This document shows positions 1 to 5,193 of a stretch of 5,193 nucleotides of DNA, in pieces. The position numbers were made by a program, and so were the translations under genes. The DNA is taken from contig JAKABE010000269.1 of assembly GCA_021801945.1 (NCBI GenBank), forward strand, positions 1 to 5,193. Reading direction: 5' to 3'. The notes beneath the pieces are model-generated. The model was not told the DNA's origin and made no database searches. It saw only the letters and a list, made by a program, of their open reading frames with translations. The number at the start of each line of letters is the position of its first letter. The stretch's first letter is position 1. The DNA is from Acidobacteriota bacterium. Its GTDB lineage: Bacteria > Acidobacteriota > Terriglobia > Terriglobales > Acidobacteriaceae.

Positions 1-27
1 TCCGGTTTGCGCTCTCCGCCAGCGCCA

Positions 28-957
28 TTACTGGAGGAGCTTGGTGACGAGCTGCTGCGTGCTGTTGGCCTGCGCCAGAGCCGAGATGCCGGTCTGCATC
101 AGGATCTGGTACTTGGACATGTCGGAAGTGGCCTGGCCGTAATCGGTGGCCGTCACGTCGTTTTCCGCCGACAGCGTGTTGGTGGACTGCGTGCTCATCA
201 CGTTCTCAACCGATGTGAGAGTGTTGATGTTCGCTCCGATGGTGCCGCGATCCTGCGCTACCGTGGCAATTGCCGCCGTAACTGCCGTTAAGGCCGCTTG
301 CGCATCTGTGGTATTGAGCAAGTCGGTGTCAGCGCCATTAGTACTCGATGTGGACTGGAGCCCGAGCGTGCTGATGTCCGCCGCGATCAGATCGGTCGCG
401 CCATTGTCATAGGTCTGCCCGATCGTTCCATCCGAAGTGAAGATCGCAATCCCGGTTCCGGCTGCCCCGGGGGTAACCGTACCTGTGCTGGGGTTGGGGT
501 CGGTGGTGCCCGACGGAGTGTAAGTGGCCACGGTGGCCTTGTTGAATACCTGGATGCCGTTGTACTCGGTGTTGTCGTTGATGGTTTCGATCTCGGTGAG
601 GATTTTCTGATACTCGGCGTCGGCAGCCTGTTGCTGACTCGTATTGAGCGTTCCGTTGGAAGCTTCCGTCGCCAGTGTGACCGCGCGGTTGAGCAGGTTG
701 GTAACTTGCGAAAGTGCGCCGTCAGCCACCTGCAGCATGTCCACGCCTTCAGAGGCGTTCATCGCCGACTGCGTCAGGGCCGTGGATGAAGCCTGCAGCC
801 CGTTCGCCAGCGAGAGGCCGGCCGCGTCGTCGGCGCCGGAGTTGATGCGCGACCCAGAGGAAAGCTGTTGAAGAGTTTTGGATAGAGCGGCTTGTGTATT
901 GCTCAGGTTGTTCTGCGCGTAAATTGCAGAGATGTTGTTCAAGACACCCAAAGACAT
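28..957 (-). CDS. fliC: Flagellin, filament subunit (complete, 309 aa)
   Basis: Structural subunit of the flagellar filament, exported through the flagellar type III apparatus and polymerised at the filament tip. The N-terminal D0/D1 region is plain: it opens MSLGVLNNISAIYAQNNLSN and carries the flagellin signature SSGSRINSGADDAAGLSLAN at residues 33-52. The D1 helix containing NDNTEYNGIQVFN ends near residue 139. A short, Thr/Ser/Gly/Pro-rich variable centre follows (about 140-205), then the conserved C-terminal D1/D0 helices (about 215-309, with GANINTL at 241-247 and LVTKLLQ at the end). At 309 aa it is a short flagellin with a reduced D2/D3 domain, and it has no cysteine. The ATG at 957 is chosen because homology starts there and GAGGAG lies 7 nt upstream (965-970); the reading frame stays open 32 codons further but that part has no flagellin character. 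It is transcribed away from flbD-motA-motB from a sigma-28 promoter at 1087-1113. Family assignment is near certain; whether other flagellin copies exist cannot be seen. Confidence 0.96.
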   Translation of the reverse strand: MSLGVLNNISAIYAQNNLSNTQAALSKTLQQLSSGSRINSGADDAAGLSLANGLQASSTALTQSAMNASEGVDMLQVADGALSQVTNLLNRAVTLATEASNGTLNTSQQQAADAEYQKILTEIETINDNTEYNGIQVFNKATVATYTPSGTTDPNPSTGTVTPGAAGTGIAIFTSDGTIGQTYDNGATDLIAADISTLGLQSTSSTNGADTDLLNTTDAQAALTAVTAAIATVAQDRGTIGANINTLTSVENVMSTQSTNTLSAENDVTATDYGQATSDMSKYQILMQTGISALAQANSTQQLVTKLLQ

Positions 958-964
958 ATGGATT

Positions 965-970
965 CTCCTC
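965..970 (-). promoter_or_regulatory. Ribosome binding site of flagellin
   Basis: GAGGAG on the minus strand, 7 nt before the ATG at 957. This strong, well-spaced Shine-Dalgarno sequence fixes the flagellin start against the longer open frame that begins at 1053. Confidence 0.85.
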
Positions 971-1086
971 GTGTTGAAGTGAATTCCGGGTTCCCAGCTT
1001 CGGGCGCCTGACTGGAGACGGCTGGCAGCATCTGCTCGCCTGCTCCGGGTCACCTGGCGGAAGGAACCACGCGATTCTCACCGCCT

Positions 1087-1113
1087 TCATCGGCGTTCCC
1101 CGAAAACACTTTA
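1087..1113 (-). promoter_or_regulatory. Sigma-28 (FliA/SigD) promoter of flagellin
   Basis: On the minus strand TAAA (1110-1113) is followed by a 15-nt spacer (1095-1109) and GCCGATGA (1087-1094). The flagellar sigma factor consensus is TAAA-N15-GCCGATAA, so the -35 box and spacing match exactly and the -10 box matches 7 of 8 positions. It points at the flagellin gene, the classic late (class III) flagellar target. The expected transcription start is near 1080, which gives a leader of about 120 nt before the start codon. Confidence 0.87.
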
Positions 1114-1151
1114 CTCATTTTTCGGAGAACCGTTCGTAATTCGCTTCCCGG

Positions 1152-1178
1152 TCATCCTTTTGGCGCGGCAGCCGATAT
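1152..1178 (+). promoter_or_regulatory. Probable sigma-28 promoter of flbD-motA-motB
   Basis: GCCGATAT at 1171-1178 is identical to the Bacillus SigD -10 consensus and 7 of 8 to the enteric FliA consensus. Fifteen nt upstream, the -35 position reads TCAT (1152-1155), only 2 of 4 to TAAA, so this is weaker than the flagellin promoter. Transcription would begin near 1185, just before the flbD ribosome binding site at 1193-1200. A stator operon under FliA/SigD-type control is normal in other bacteria. The -10 match is directly seen; promoter activity is inferred. Confidence 0.55.
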
Positions 1179-1192
1179 GCATGGAAGAACAA

Positions 1193-1200
1193 GAGGAAGG
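1193..1200 (+). promoter_or_regulatory. Ribosome binding site of flbD
   Basis: The purine-rich run GAGGAAGG ends 10 nt before the ATG at 1211. It supports that start over the in-frame TTG at 1160 and ATG at 1181, both of which lie upstream of this site. Confidence 0.65.
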
Positions 1201-1210
1201 CAGACAAGCC

Positions 1211-1519
1211 ATGATCCAACTTACGCGGCTCAATGGATCGCCCATGGTGCTCAACAGCGATCTGATCAAGACGGCCGAAAGCTCGCCCGATACCATGCTG
1301 ACTCTGATCAACGGAGAAAAGCTGATCGTGCGCGAAGATTGCAGCGAAATCGTCGAGCGCGTGCTCGCCTACCGGGCCGGTCTGCTGGCCGCCGTCGTCA
1401 GGCGCATGCCCAGCTATGGTGACCTGCAGCGGGTCGTCGCACTGGCCAGCCTGGATATTGCCGGCCAGCGCAGTCCAGTACCGCAGAGACCGAAGCGGGA
1501 CGATGTGAGAGAAGGTTAA
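1211..1519 (+). CDS. flbD: FlbD/SwrD-family flagellar protein (102 aa)
   Basis: Small cytoplasmic protein of the FlbD family, whose Bacillus member SwrD raises flagellar motor power; the biochemical mechanism is not settled. It should not be confused with the unrelated NtrC-type regulator called FlbD in Caulobacter. The family pattern is clear: MIQLTRLNG at residues 1-9, LNSDLI at 14-19, ESSPDTMLTLINGEKLIV at 23-40, then a helix ERVLAYRAGLL at 49-59. FlbD proteins usually begin exactly at MI-LTRLNG, which with the ribosome binding site at 1193-1200 selects the ATG at 1211. Family members are typically about 60-80 aa; this one carries an extra basic tail of some 40 residues (about 62-102). It is the first gene of the flbD-motA-motB cluster, an order also known from spirochaetes, and fits a role in stator function. 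A 158-nt spacer separates it from motA. Confidence 0.9.
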   Translation: MIQLTRLNGSPMVLNSDLIKTAESSPDTMLTLINGEKLIVREDCSEIVERVLAYRAGLLAAVVRRMPSYGDLQRVVALASLDIAGQRSPVPQRPKRDDVREG

Positions 1520-1524
1520 GGGAT

Positions 1525-1632
1525 AGCTTTCAGCTTCCGGCTCCTGGCGCGATCTGGCTTGAACTTGTCTGTGGATGCAAAGCAACTCTTTTTGCCCGGC
1601 ACGAAATAGCTGGAGGCTGGAAGCTGAAAGCT
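1525..1632. repeat. Long inverted repeat in the flbD-motA spacer
   Basis: AGCTTTCAGCTTCC at 1525-1538 is the exact reverse complement of GGAAGCTGAAAGCT at 1619-1632. The pairing extends imperfectly inward (GGCTCC at 1539-1544 against GGAGGCT at 1612-1618). The right arm consists of four tandem heptads close to AAGCTGG (1607-1634). The roughly 80-nt loop contains a weaker hairpin, GCAAAG (1577-1582) with TTTTGC (1590-1595). The whole spacer between the flbD stop and motA start is accounted for by this structure plus the motA ribosome binding site. There is no U-tract after the stem, so it is not a textbook terminator. It may be a dispersed intergenic element; this is inferred. Confidence 0.7.
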
Positions 1633-1667
1633 GGAAACCGCGACCCGCGCGCCGCGCGAGGAATTTT

Positions 1668-1671
1668 GGAG
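1668..1671 (+). promoter_or_regulatory. Ribosome binding site of motA
   Basis: GGAG lies 6 nt before the ATG at 1678. A second GAGGA at 1658-1662 is 15 nt away and only 3 nt from the alternative TTG at 1666, so the ATG is preferred. Confidence 0.6.
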
Positions 1672-1677
1672 CAGCAC

Positions 1678-2451
1678 ATGGATAAGGCAAGTATCGGCGG
1701 AGCGATTCTGGCGATGGCCGGCATTGTCGCCGGCCTGCGCATCGAGGGCGGCAACCTCAGCCAGATTCTGCAACCGACCGCGGCCCTCATCGTCTTCGGC
1801 GGCACCATGGGAGCAGTGCTGCTCCAGTTCCCGTTCACCACCGTCGTGAAAGCCTTCCGCAACCTGGCCCACGTCTTTGCCGCGCCCCGCAATCAAAATA
1901 CCGAGCTCATCCGCCAACTGGTTGCTTTTGCCCATAAGGCCCGCCGCAACGGAGTCGTCTCGCTCGACACTGATTTGCAAAACATCGCGGACCCGTTCCT
2001 CAAGCAGTCCCTCATGCTGGCCATCGATGGCACCGAGCCCAATGACTTGCGCAGAATCATGCGAGTCCGCCTCGACTCCACCATCGAAAGCGAAGAGCGG
2101 CTCCCGGCGGTCTTCGAGTCGGCCGGCGGCTTTTCGCCCACCATCGGCATCCTCGGCGCCATTCTGGGCCTGATTCAGGTCATGCACCATCTCGACAATA
2201 TGCAGGAGGTAGGGCGCGGCATCGCCGTGGCTTTTGTCGCCACGATCTATGGTGTAGGTAGCGCCAATCTCTTTTTCCTGCCCTTCGCCGGAAAGATGCG
2301 CCTCCGCATCCATGAAGATCACCGGCGCCGCGAGATGATGCTCGAAGGCGTCATCTCCATCCTCGAAGGCTTGAATCCACGCATGCTCGAGGTGAAACTC
2401 GCCGGCTTTCTCGATCACCTCGACCGCAACCAGAAGGAACGCGCCGCATGA
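1678..2451 (+). CDS. motA: Flagellar motor stator protein MotA (257 aa)
   Basis: Inner-membrane stator subunit that, with MotB, forms the ion channel driving rotor rotation through contact with FliG. Four membrane segments are visible at about 4-21, 33-52, 153-172 and 182-203, with the cytoplasmic loop between the second and third. The MotA/TolQ/ExbB hallmark FSPTIGILGAILGLI lies at 152-166 and LFFLPFAGKM at 198-207; Pro154 and Pro202 correspond to the two functionally important prolines of E. coli MotA (173 and 222). In the loop, Arg89 matches E. coli Arg90, and Asp97 takes the place of Glu98, a conservative change at a FliG-contact residue. The ATG at 1678 is chosen for its spacing to GGAG and because family members begin MD-ASI. 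The stop overlaps the motB start as ATGA, so the two are probably translationally coupled. Confidence 0.96.
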   Translation: MDKASIGGAILAMAGIVAGLRIEGGNLSQILQPTAALIVFGGTMGAVLLQFPFTTVVKAFRNLAHVFAAPRNQNTELIRQLVAFAHKARRNGVVSLDTDLQNIADPFLKQSLMLAIDGTEPNDLRRIMRVRLDSTIESEERLPAVFESAGGFSPTIGILGAILGLIQVMHHLDNMQEVGRGIAVAFVATIYGVGSANLFFLPFAGKMRLRIHEDHRRREMMLEGVISILEGLNPRMLEVKLAGFLDHLDRNQKERAA

Positions 2452-3254
2452 GTCCCCGTGCTTCAAGGAGCCATGTCTCCCAGGACCGCTGGCTGGTCTC
2501 GTATGCCGACTTCATCACCCTGCTGTTTGCTTTCTTTGTCGTCCTCTATGCCTTCGCCACGACCAATCAGAAGAAACAATCGGAGATTCCGGCAGCCATC
2601 GATCACGCATTTCGCTCGCTGGGCATTGTTCCTCATGCCATGCGCGGGCCCGGCGGCGAAAATACTGCCAATCCGCCTGCCATTCCCGCGAACATGGTTA
2701 TGGACGAAGAGGTGCTTGCTCCCATCCGGATCAAGGAAGATCTCGAAAATCTCCACCGAGAACTGGCGCAGAGCCTTTCAAGCCAGGTTGCCAGCCACGC
2801 TGTCTCGATCCGCATGGGCCGCGACGGACTTGTCATCAGCCTGCGCGAAGCCGGCTTCTTCGACTCCGGTTCCGCCCTGCCCAAACCCGAGACACTGCCC
2901 ACGCTGCGCAGGATTGCCGCCGCGCTCAGCCGCACCCCCTATGACGTGCGCATCGAGGGCCATACCGACAATACCCCCATCCACAACGCCCAATTCGATT
3001 CCAACTGGGAGCTTTCCGCGGCCCGCGCCACGCACATCGCCCGCCTCTTGCTTGAAATGAAAGTCATCTCTCCGAACCGCATTTCAGCAGCGGGCTACGC
3101 GGAATTCCACCCGGTCGCCAGCAACGGCACCGCGCAAGGCCGCGCGGAGAACCGTCGTGTCGATCTGGTCATTCTGCCCCGCACCAGGATCGATTTCTCA
3201 GCGCCCGATCCTACTCAAGCCGGAGGCAAAACGCACAAGATCGCCGGCGAATAA
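2448..3254 (+). CDS. motB: Flagellar motor stator protein MotB (268 aa)
   Basis: Stator subunit that carries the ion-binding residue and anchors the stator to peptidoglycan. After a short cytoplasmic N-terminus comes the single membrane helix RWLVSYADFITLLFAFFVV (14-32); Asp21 is the universal ion-binding aspartate. A linker/plug region (about 40-120) leads to the periplasmic OmpA-like peptidoglycan-binding domain, with SGSALPKPETL at 140-150, IEGHTDNTPI at 169-178, SNWELSAARA at 185-194 and GRAENRRVDLVI at 231-242. Nothing essential is missing, so the protein should be functional. Whether the coupling ion is H+ or Na+ cannot be decided from this sequence alone. The ATG overlaps the motA stop by four bases, and AAGGA at 2434-2438 inside motA is 9 nt upstream, which gives it its own ribosome binding site. 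Confidence 0.96.
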   Translation: MSPRASRSHVSQDRWLVSYADFITLLFAFFVVLYAFATTNQKKQSEIPAAIDHAFRSLGIVPHAMRGPGGENTANPPAIPANMVMDEEVLAPIRIKEDLENLHRELAQSLSSQVASHAVSIRMGRDGLVISLREAGFFDSGSALPKPETLPTLRRIAAALSRTPYDVRIEGHTDNTPIHNAQFDSNWELSAARATHIARLLLEMKVISPNRISAAGYAEFHPVASNGTAQGRAENRRVDLVILPRTRIDFSAPDPTQAGGKTHKIAGE

Positions 3255-3266
3255 GCGAGTCAGGTC

Positions 3267-3290
3267 GCCCTGCGGGCTAGCGGTGCTAGC
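3267..3290 (+). other. Two competing short hairpins after motB
   Basis: GCTAGC (3276-3281), loop GGT, GCTAGC (3285-3290) forms a 6-bp stem 21 nt after the motB stop. It overlaps an alternative stem, GCCC (3267-3270) with GGGC (3274-3277). No U-tract follows, so intrinsic termination is doubtful; the structure could protect the motB 3' end or be coincidental. The rest of the 106-nt gap up to 3360 holds only the weak promoter-like match at 3314-3342. Confidence 0.35.
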
Positions 3291-3313
3291 AGAGTTGGCG
3301 GCGCATTCCGGTC

Positions 3314-3342
3314 TTGCGGTAAGGTGGCTTGAAGCAGAGAAT
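3314..3342 (+). promoter_or_regulatory. Weak housekeeping-type promoter candidate for the HhH gene
   Basis: TTGCGG (3314-3319), a 17-nt spacer and GAGAAT (3337-3342) resemble the sigma-70 boxes TTGACA and TATAAT at 3 of 6 and 4 of 6 positions. The optimal spacing and position just before the ATG at 3361 are in favour; the weak boxes are against. The gene may instead be read through from motB. Confidence 0.22.
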
Positions 3343-3360
3343 GAAGCTGTGTCCGCAGGA

Positions 3361-3672
3361 ATGCGATTGACGGCATGGGGAGTTGCCATATTCGGCATGA
3401 TTCTTGCGGTTCTGCCGCAAACCGCAGCCGGCGCGCCGCAGCCGGCTCCCAAGCCGCATGCGATTCCTTCACCTGCAATGCGCGTCGACATCAATCACGC
3501 CACCACGGATGAATTGATGAAGGTTCCCGGCATGACTCGTACCTGGGCCGGCCGCATCGTACGTTTCCGGCCTTACCACAGCAAGCTGGACCTGGTAGAT
3601 CGCGGCGTGGTCCCAACCGGGGTCTATGACCGCATTAAGGATTACGTCATTGCCCATCGCTCCAGGCAATGA
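3361..3672 (+). CDS. Small exported ComEA-like helix-hairpin-helix protein (103 aa)
   Basis: Predicted secreted or membrane-tethered protein with one helix-hairpin-helix domain of the ComEA type, a fold that usually binds DNA non-specifically. Residues 1-25 look like a signal peptide: Met-Arg, a hydrophobic core up to Pro19, and small residues TAAGA, with cleavage likely around 23-25. A Pro-rich linker (26-40) leads to the HhH domain at about 41-100: VDINHATTDELMKVPGMT, then WAGRIVRFRPYHSKLDLVDRG and a final YDRIKDYV helix. It lacks the SLBB domain found in some ComEA proteins, so a role in DNA uptake is possible but unproven. The start is uncertain: the frame is open far upstream into motB, and AGGA directly abuts the ATG at 3361 with no spacing. 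A GTG at 3349 would also work. The ATG is favoured because the signal peptide begins there. It follows motB on the same strand after 106 nt. Confidence 0.75.
   Translation: MRLTAWGVAIFGMILAVLPQTAAGAPQPAPKPHAIPSPAMRVDINHATTDELMKVPGMTRTWAGRIVRFRPYHSKLDLVDRGVVPTGVYDRIKDYVIAHRSRQ
3647..3672. terminator. Stem-loop at the 3' end of the HhH gene, possible bidirectional terminator
   Basis: TCATTGCC (3647-3654) and GGCAATGA (3665-3672) form a perfect 8-bp stem with a 10-nt loop, the last three bases being the stop codon of the HhH gene. It sits between two convergent genes whose stops are 15 nt apart, so it could serve both. Neither strand has an adjacent U-tract, so intrinsic termination is not assured; end protection or a chance stem are alternatives. 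Confidence 0.38.
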
Positions 3673-3687
3673 GCGTCGGTACTATGC

Positions 3688-5193
3688 TTAGGTTTCTGCT
3701 CCGATCCTGGTAATGCCTCGATGCAGCATCTGGCTCAGGATGACGTAGAGCACGGGGATAAAGACCAGGTTCAGCACCGTGGAGAGCAACATGCCGCCTA
3801 CGATGGTGGTTCCTACCGAGCGCCGTCCCAAAGCGCCCGCGCCGCTTGCGAAGACCAGCGGCAGCACGCCGAGGATGAAGGCGAACGAGGTCATGAGAAT
3901 CGGCCGCAGCCGCAGCTCCGCGGCTTCGATGGCGGCCTCGGCGATGGAGCGGCCCTTGCGCCGCAACTGTTCGGCAAATTCCACGATCAGAATCGAGTTT
4001 TTAGCCGCAAGGCCAATCAGCATGACCAGGCCGATCTGGCAGTACACGTCGTTGGAGAAGCCACGCAGCGCCACCAGTCCCAGTGCGCCCAGCACCGCCA
4101 TCGGTACGGCCAGCAGAATGATGAATGGCAGAGCGAAGCTCTCGTATTGCGCTGAAAGCGTGAGGTAGACCACCAGAATGCCGAGGCTAAAGATGATAAG
4201 CGCCTTGCCGCTGGACTCAAGCTCGTCCAGGGTCAGACCCGTCCATTGGTATGCCATGCCGGGCATCATGACTTTTTGGGCTAGCTTTTCCATGGCTGTA
4301 ATCGCCTGTCCTGAGCTATAGCCGGGGGCGGGAGAGCCGTCGATCTCCACTGCGCGGAAGAGGTTGTAGTGCGTAATGACCGGCGGGCCGGAACTGTTCG
4401 TTACGGTGACCAGGTTATCGAGCGGGATCATCTGGCCGGAGTCCGAACGCACGTAAAAACTGTGGAGGTCGCTGGCCTTCATGCGGAAGGGCTCATCGGC
4501 CTGCGCGTAAACACGATACGTGCGGTTGTTGAAGTCGAAGTCATTGACGTACTGCGAGCCCATGAAGATGCTCAACGTATTGGTGATCTGCGAGAGCGGA
4601 ACGTTCATGGCCTTGGCTTTATCGCGATCAATGGTTACAAGCTCCTGCGGATCGTTGGCCGAGAAAGTAGTAATCAGCCCTGTCAGCTCTTTGACTTGGC
4701 GGCTTTGGTTCACGATCTGGTGCGCTATCCGGTCCAGGTCGCTAAGGGTGTTGTTTCCCTGGTCCTGGAGCATGAACTGGAATCCACCGTAGCTGCCCAC
4801 TCCCTGCACCGCCGGCGGCTGAATGATCGCCACCATTCCGCCATTGGGGGCAAACATGAGCTGTTGCAGCTTAGGGGATAACCTTGCCACGATATCCGCG
4901 GCGGAGTGCCCTTTGCCGCGGCGCTCGTTCGCGGGTTTCGTCGAGACGAACATCATGCCCGCATTCGATGCTGTACCCGCAAAGCTGAAACCCATCACCG
5001 AGAAGGCGCCCGCAATGTCGGCATCCGTGGCGAGGATCGCCTGGGCGCGATCGGCCAGAGCGGTGGTGTAGGAGAGCGAGGAGCCTGGAGGCGCCTGTAC
5101 GATCACAAAGAGGTAGCCCTGATCCTCCTGAGGAATGAATCCGGTGGGAACGTACCGGTAGATCCAAACGGTAGCGCCCAGCCCGACAAAGAA
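3688..5193 (-). CDS. RND multidrug efflux transporter, HAE1/AcrB-type, C-terminal half (partial, 501 aa visible)
   Basis: Inner-membrane proton/drug antiporter subunit of a tripartite RND pump. The gene runs off the right edge: codons stay open to 5193 and read FFVGLGATVWIYRYVPTGF at the boundary, matching the end of TM7 and entry to the second porter loop. The visible part aligns with AcrB from about residue 543 to the end, so roughly half is missing. Using visible numbering: GFIPQEDQG at 18-26; porter and docking loop to about 325, including SQYVNDFDFNNRTYRVYAQA; TM8-TM12 at about 331-349, 353-377, 383-407, 430-453 and 460-486. Proton-relay residues equivalent to AcrB Lys940, Arg971 and Thr978 are present (Lys398 in GLAAKNSILIVEFA, Arg428 and Thr435 in RLRPILMTS), so the pump should be active if the N-terminal half is intact. 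Partner adaptor and outer-membrane genes would lie outside the window. Substrate cannot be predicted. Confidence 0.94.
   Translation of the reverse strand, partial: FFVGLGATVWIYRYVPTGFIPQEDQGYLFVIVQAPPGSSLSYTTALADRAQAILATDADIAGAFSVMGFSFAGTASNAGMMFVSTKPANERRGKGHSAADIVARLSPKLQQLMFAPNGGMVAIIQPPAVQGVGSYGGFQFMLQDQGNNTLSDLDRIAHQIVNQSRQVKELTGLITTFSANDPQELVTIDRDKAKAMNVPLSQITNTLSIFMGSQYVNDFDFNNRTYRVYAQADEPFRMKASDLHSFYVRSDSGQMIPLDNLVTVTNSSGPPVITHYNLFRAVEIDGSPAPGYSSGQAITAMEKLAQKVMMPGMAYQWTGLTLDELESSGKALIIFSLGILVVYLTLSAQYESFALPFIILLAVPMAVLGALGLVALRGFSNDVYCQIGLVMLIGLAAKNSILIVEFAEQLRRKGRSIAEAAIEAAELRLRPILMTSFAFILGVLPLVFASGAGALGRRSVGTTIVGGMLLSTVLNLVFIPVLYVILSQMLHRGITRIGAET

Noticed and set aside
9..25. Intrinsic terminator of flagellin
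   Set aside because: A 5-bp GCGCT/AGCGC stem exists just past the stop, but no U-tract follows within the window, so it is too weak to annotate.
958..1053. N-terminal extension of flagellin to a start at 1053
   Set aside because: The 32 extra residues show no flagellin homology; the ATG at 957 has a strong GAGGAG 7 nt upstream and matches the normal flagellin N-terminus.
1161..1180. Sigma-54 promoter (TGGC...GC) before flbD
   Set aside because: The GG at 1162-1163 is not followed by GC after 10 nt; the spacing does not fit.
1160..1210. Longer FlbD starting at TTG 1160 or ATG 1181
   Set aside because: The family begins at MI-LTRLNG, the Shine-Dalgarno sequence lies downstream of both alternatives, and TTG 1160 precedes the probable promoter -10 box.
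1666..1677. MotA start at TTG 1666
   Set aside because: GAGGA is only 3 nt from it, whereas ATG 1678 has GGAG at 6 nt and gives the usual MotA N-terminus.
1516..2466. Long open frame on the minus strand opposite motA
   Set aside because: It is a shadow of motA produced by GC-rich codon use, with no recognisable domain.
3241..3250. 10-bp palindrome TCGCCGGCGA at the end of motB
   Set aside because: It is short, inside coding sequence and expected in GC-rich DNA; no supporting context.
3721..4155. Plus-strand open frame opposite the RND gene
   Set aside because: It is antisense to strongly conserved transporter codons, His/Gln-rich and without domain features.
3688..5106. RND protein as a complete 472-aa gene starting at GTG 5106
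   Set aside because: The frame continues with typical RND sequence (VPTGFIPQEDQGYLF) to the right edge, so this is an internal codon of a larger gene.

Overview
The window (5193 bp, fairly GC-rich) is a flagellar filament and motor locus next to the 3' half of a multidrug efflux pump gene. The combination of a short flagellin, an FlbD/SwrD-MotA-MotB operon, a small exported ComEA-like helix-hairpin-helix protein and an HAE1-type RND pump suggests an environmental Gram-negative bacterium. An Acidobacteriota (Terriglobia-like) origin is my best guess, based on protein style rather than any search. The outer-membrane lifestyle is supported by the RND pump.

Layout. Positions 28-957 (minus strand) encode a complete flagellin of 309 aa. 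Positions 958-1210 are a divergent intergenic region. It holds a clear sigma-28 (FliA/SigD) promoter reading left into flagellin (1087-1113) and a probable second sigma-28 promoter reading right (1152-1178). Positions 1211-3254 (plus strand) carry flbD, motA and motB. motA and motB overlap by ATGA, while flbD and motA are separated by a 158-nt spacer containing a long imperfect inverted repeat built of AAGCTGG-like heptads. At 3361-3672 (plus) is a small secreted single-HhH protein, with two short hairpins between it and motB and an 8-bp stem ending on its stop codon. Positions 3688-5193 (minus) hold the C-terminal half of an RND inner-membrane transporter that continues past the right edge; it converges on the HhH gene with 15 nt between stops.

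How the parts fit. MotA and MotB form the ion-driven stator, FlbD/SwrD is a small protein known in Bacillus to raise flagellar motor power, and flagellin is the filament subunit. Putting the filament gene and the stator operon back to back, both behind sigma-28-type -10 boxes, would switch on late flagellar genes together once the hook-basal body is complete. The HhH protein and the RND pump have no evident link to motility.

I do not see an undescribed multi-gene system here. The observations most worth a second look are the paired divergent sigma-28 promoters, the heptad-built inverted repeat between flbD and motA, and the long flagellin leader.
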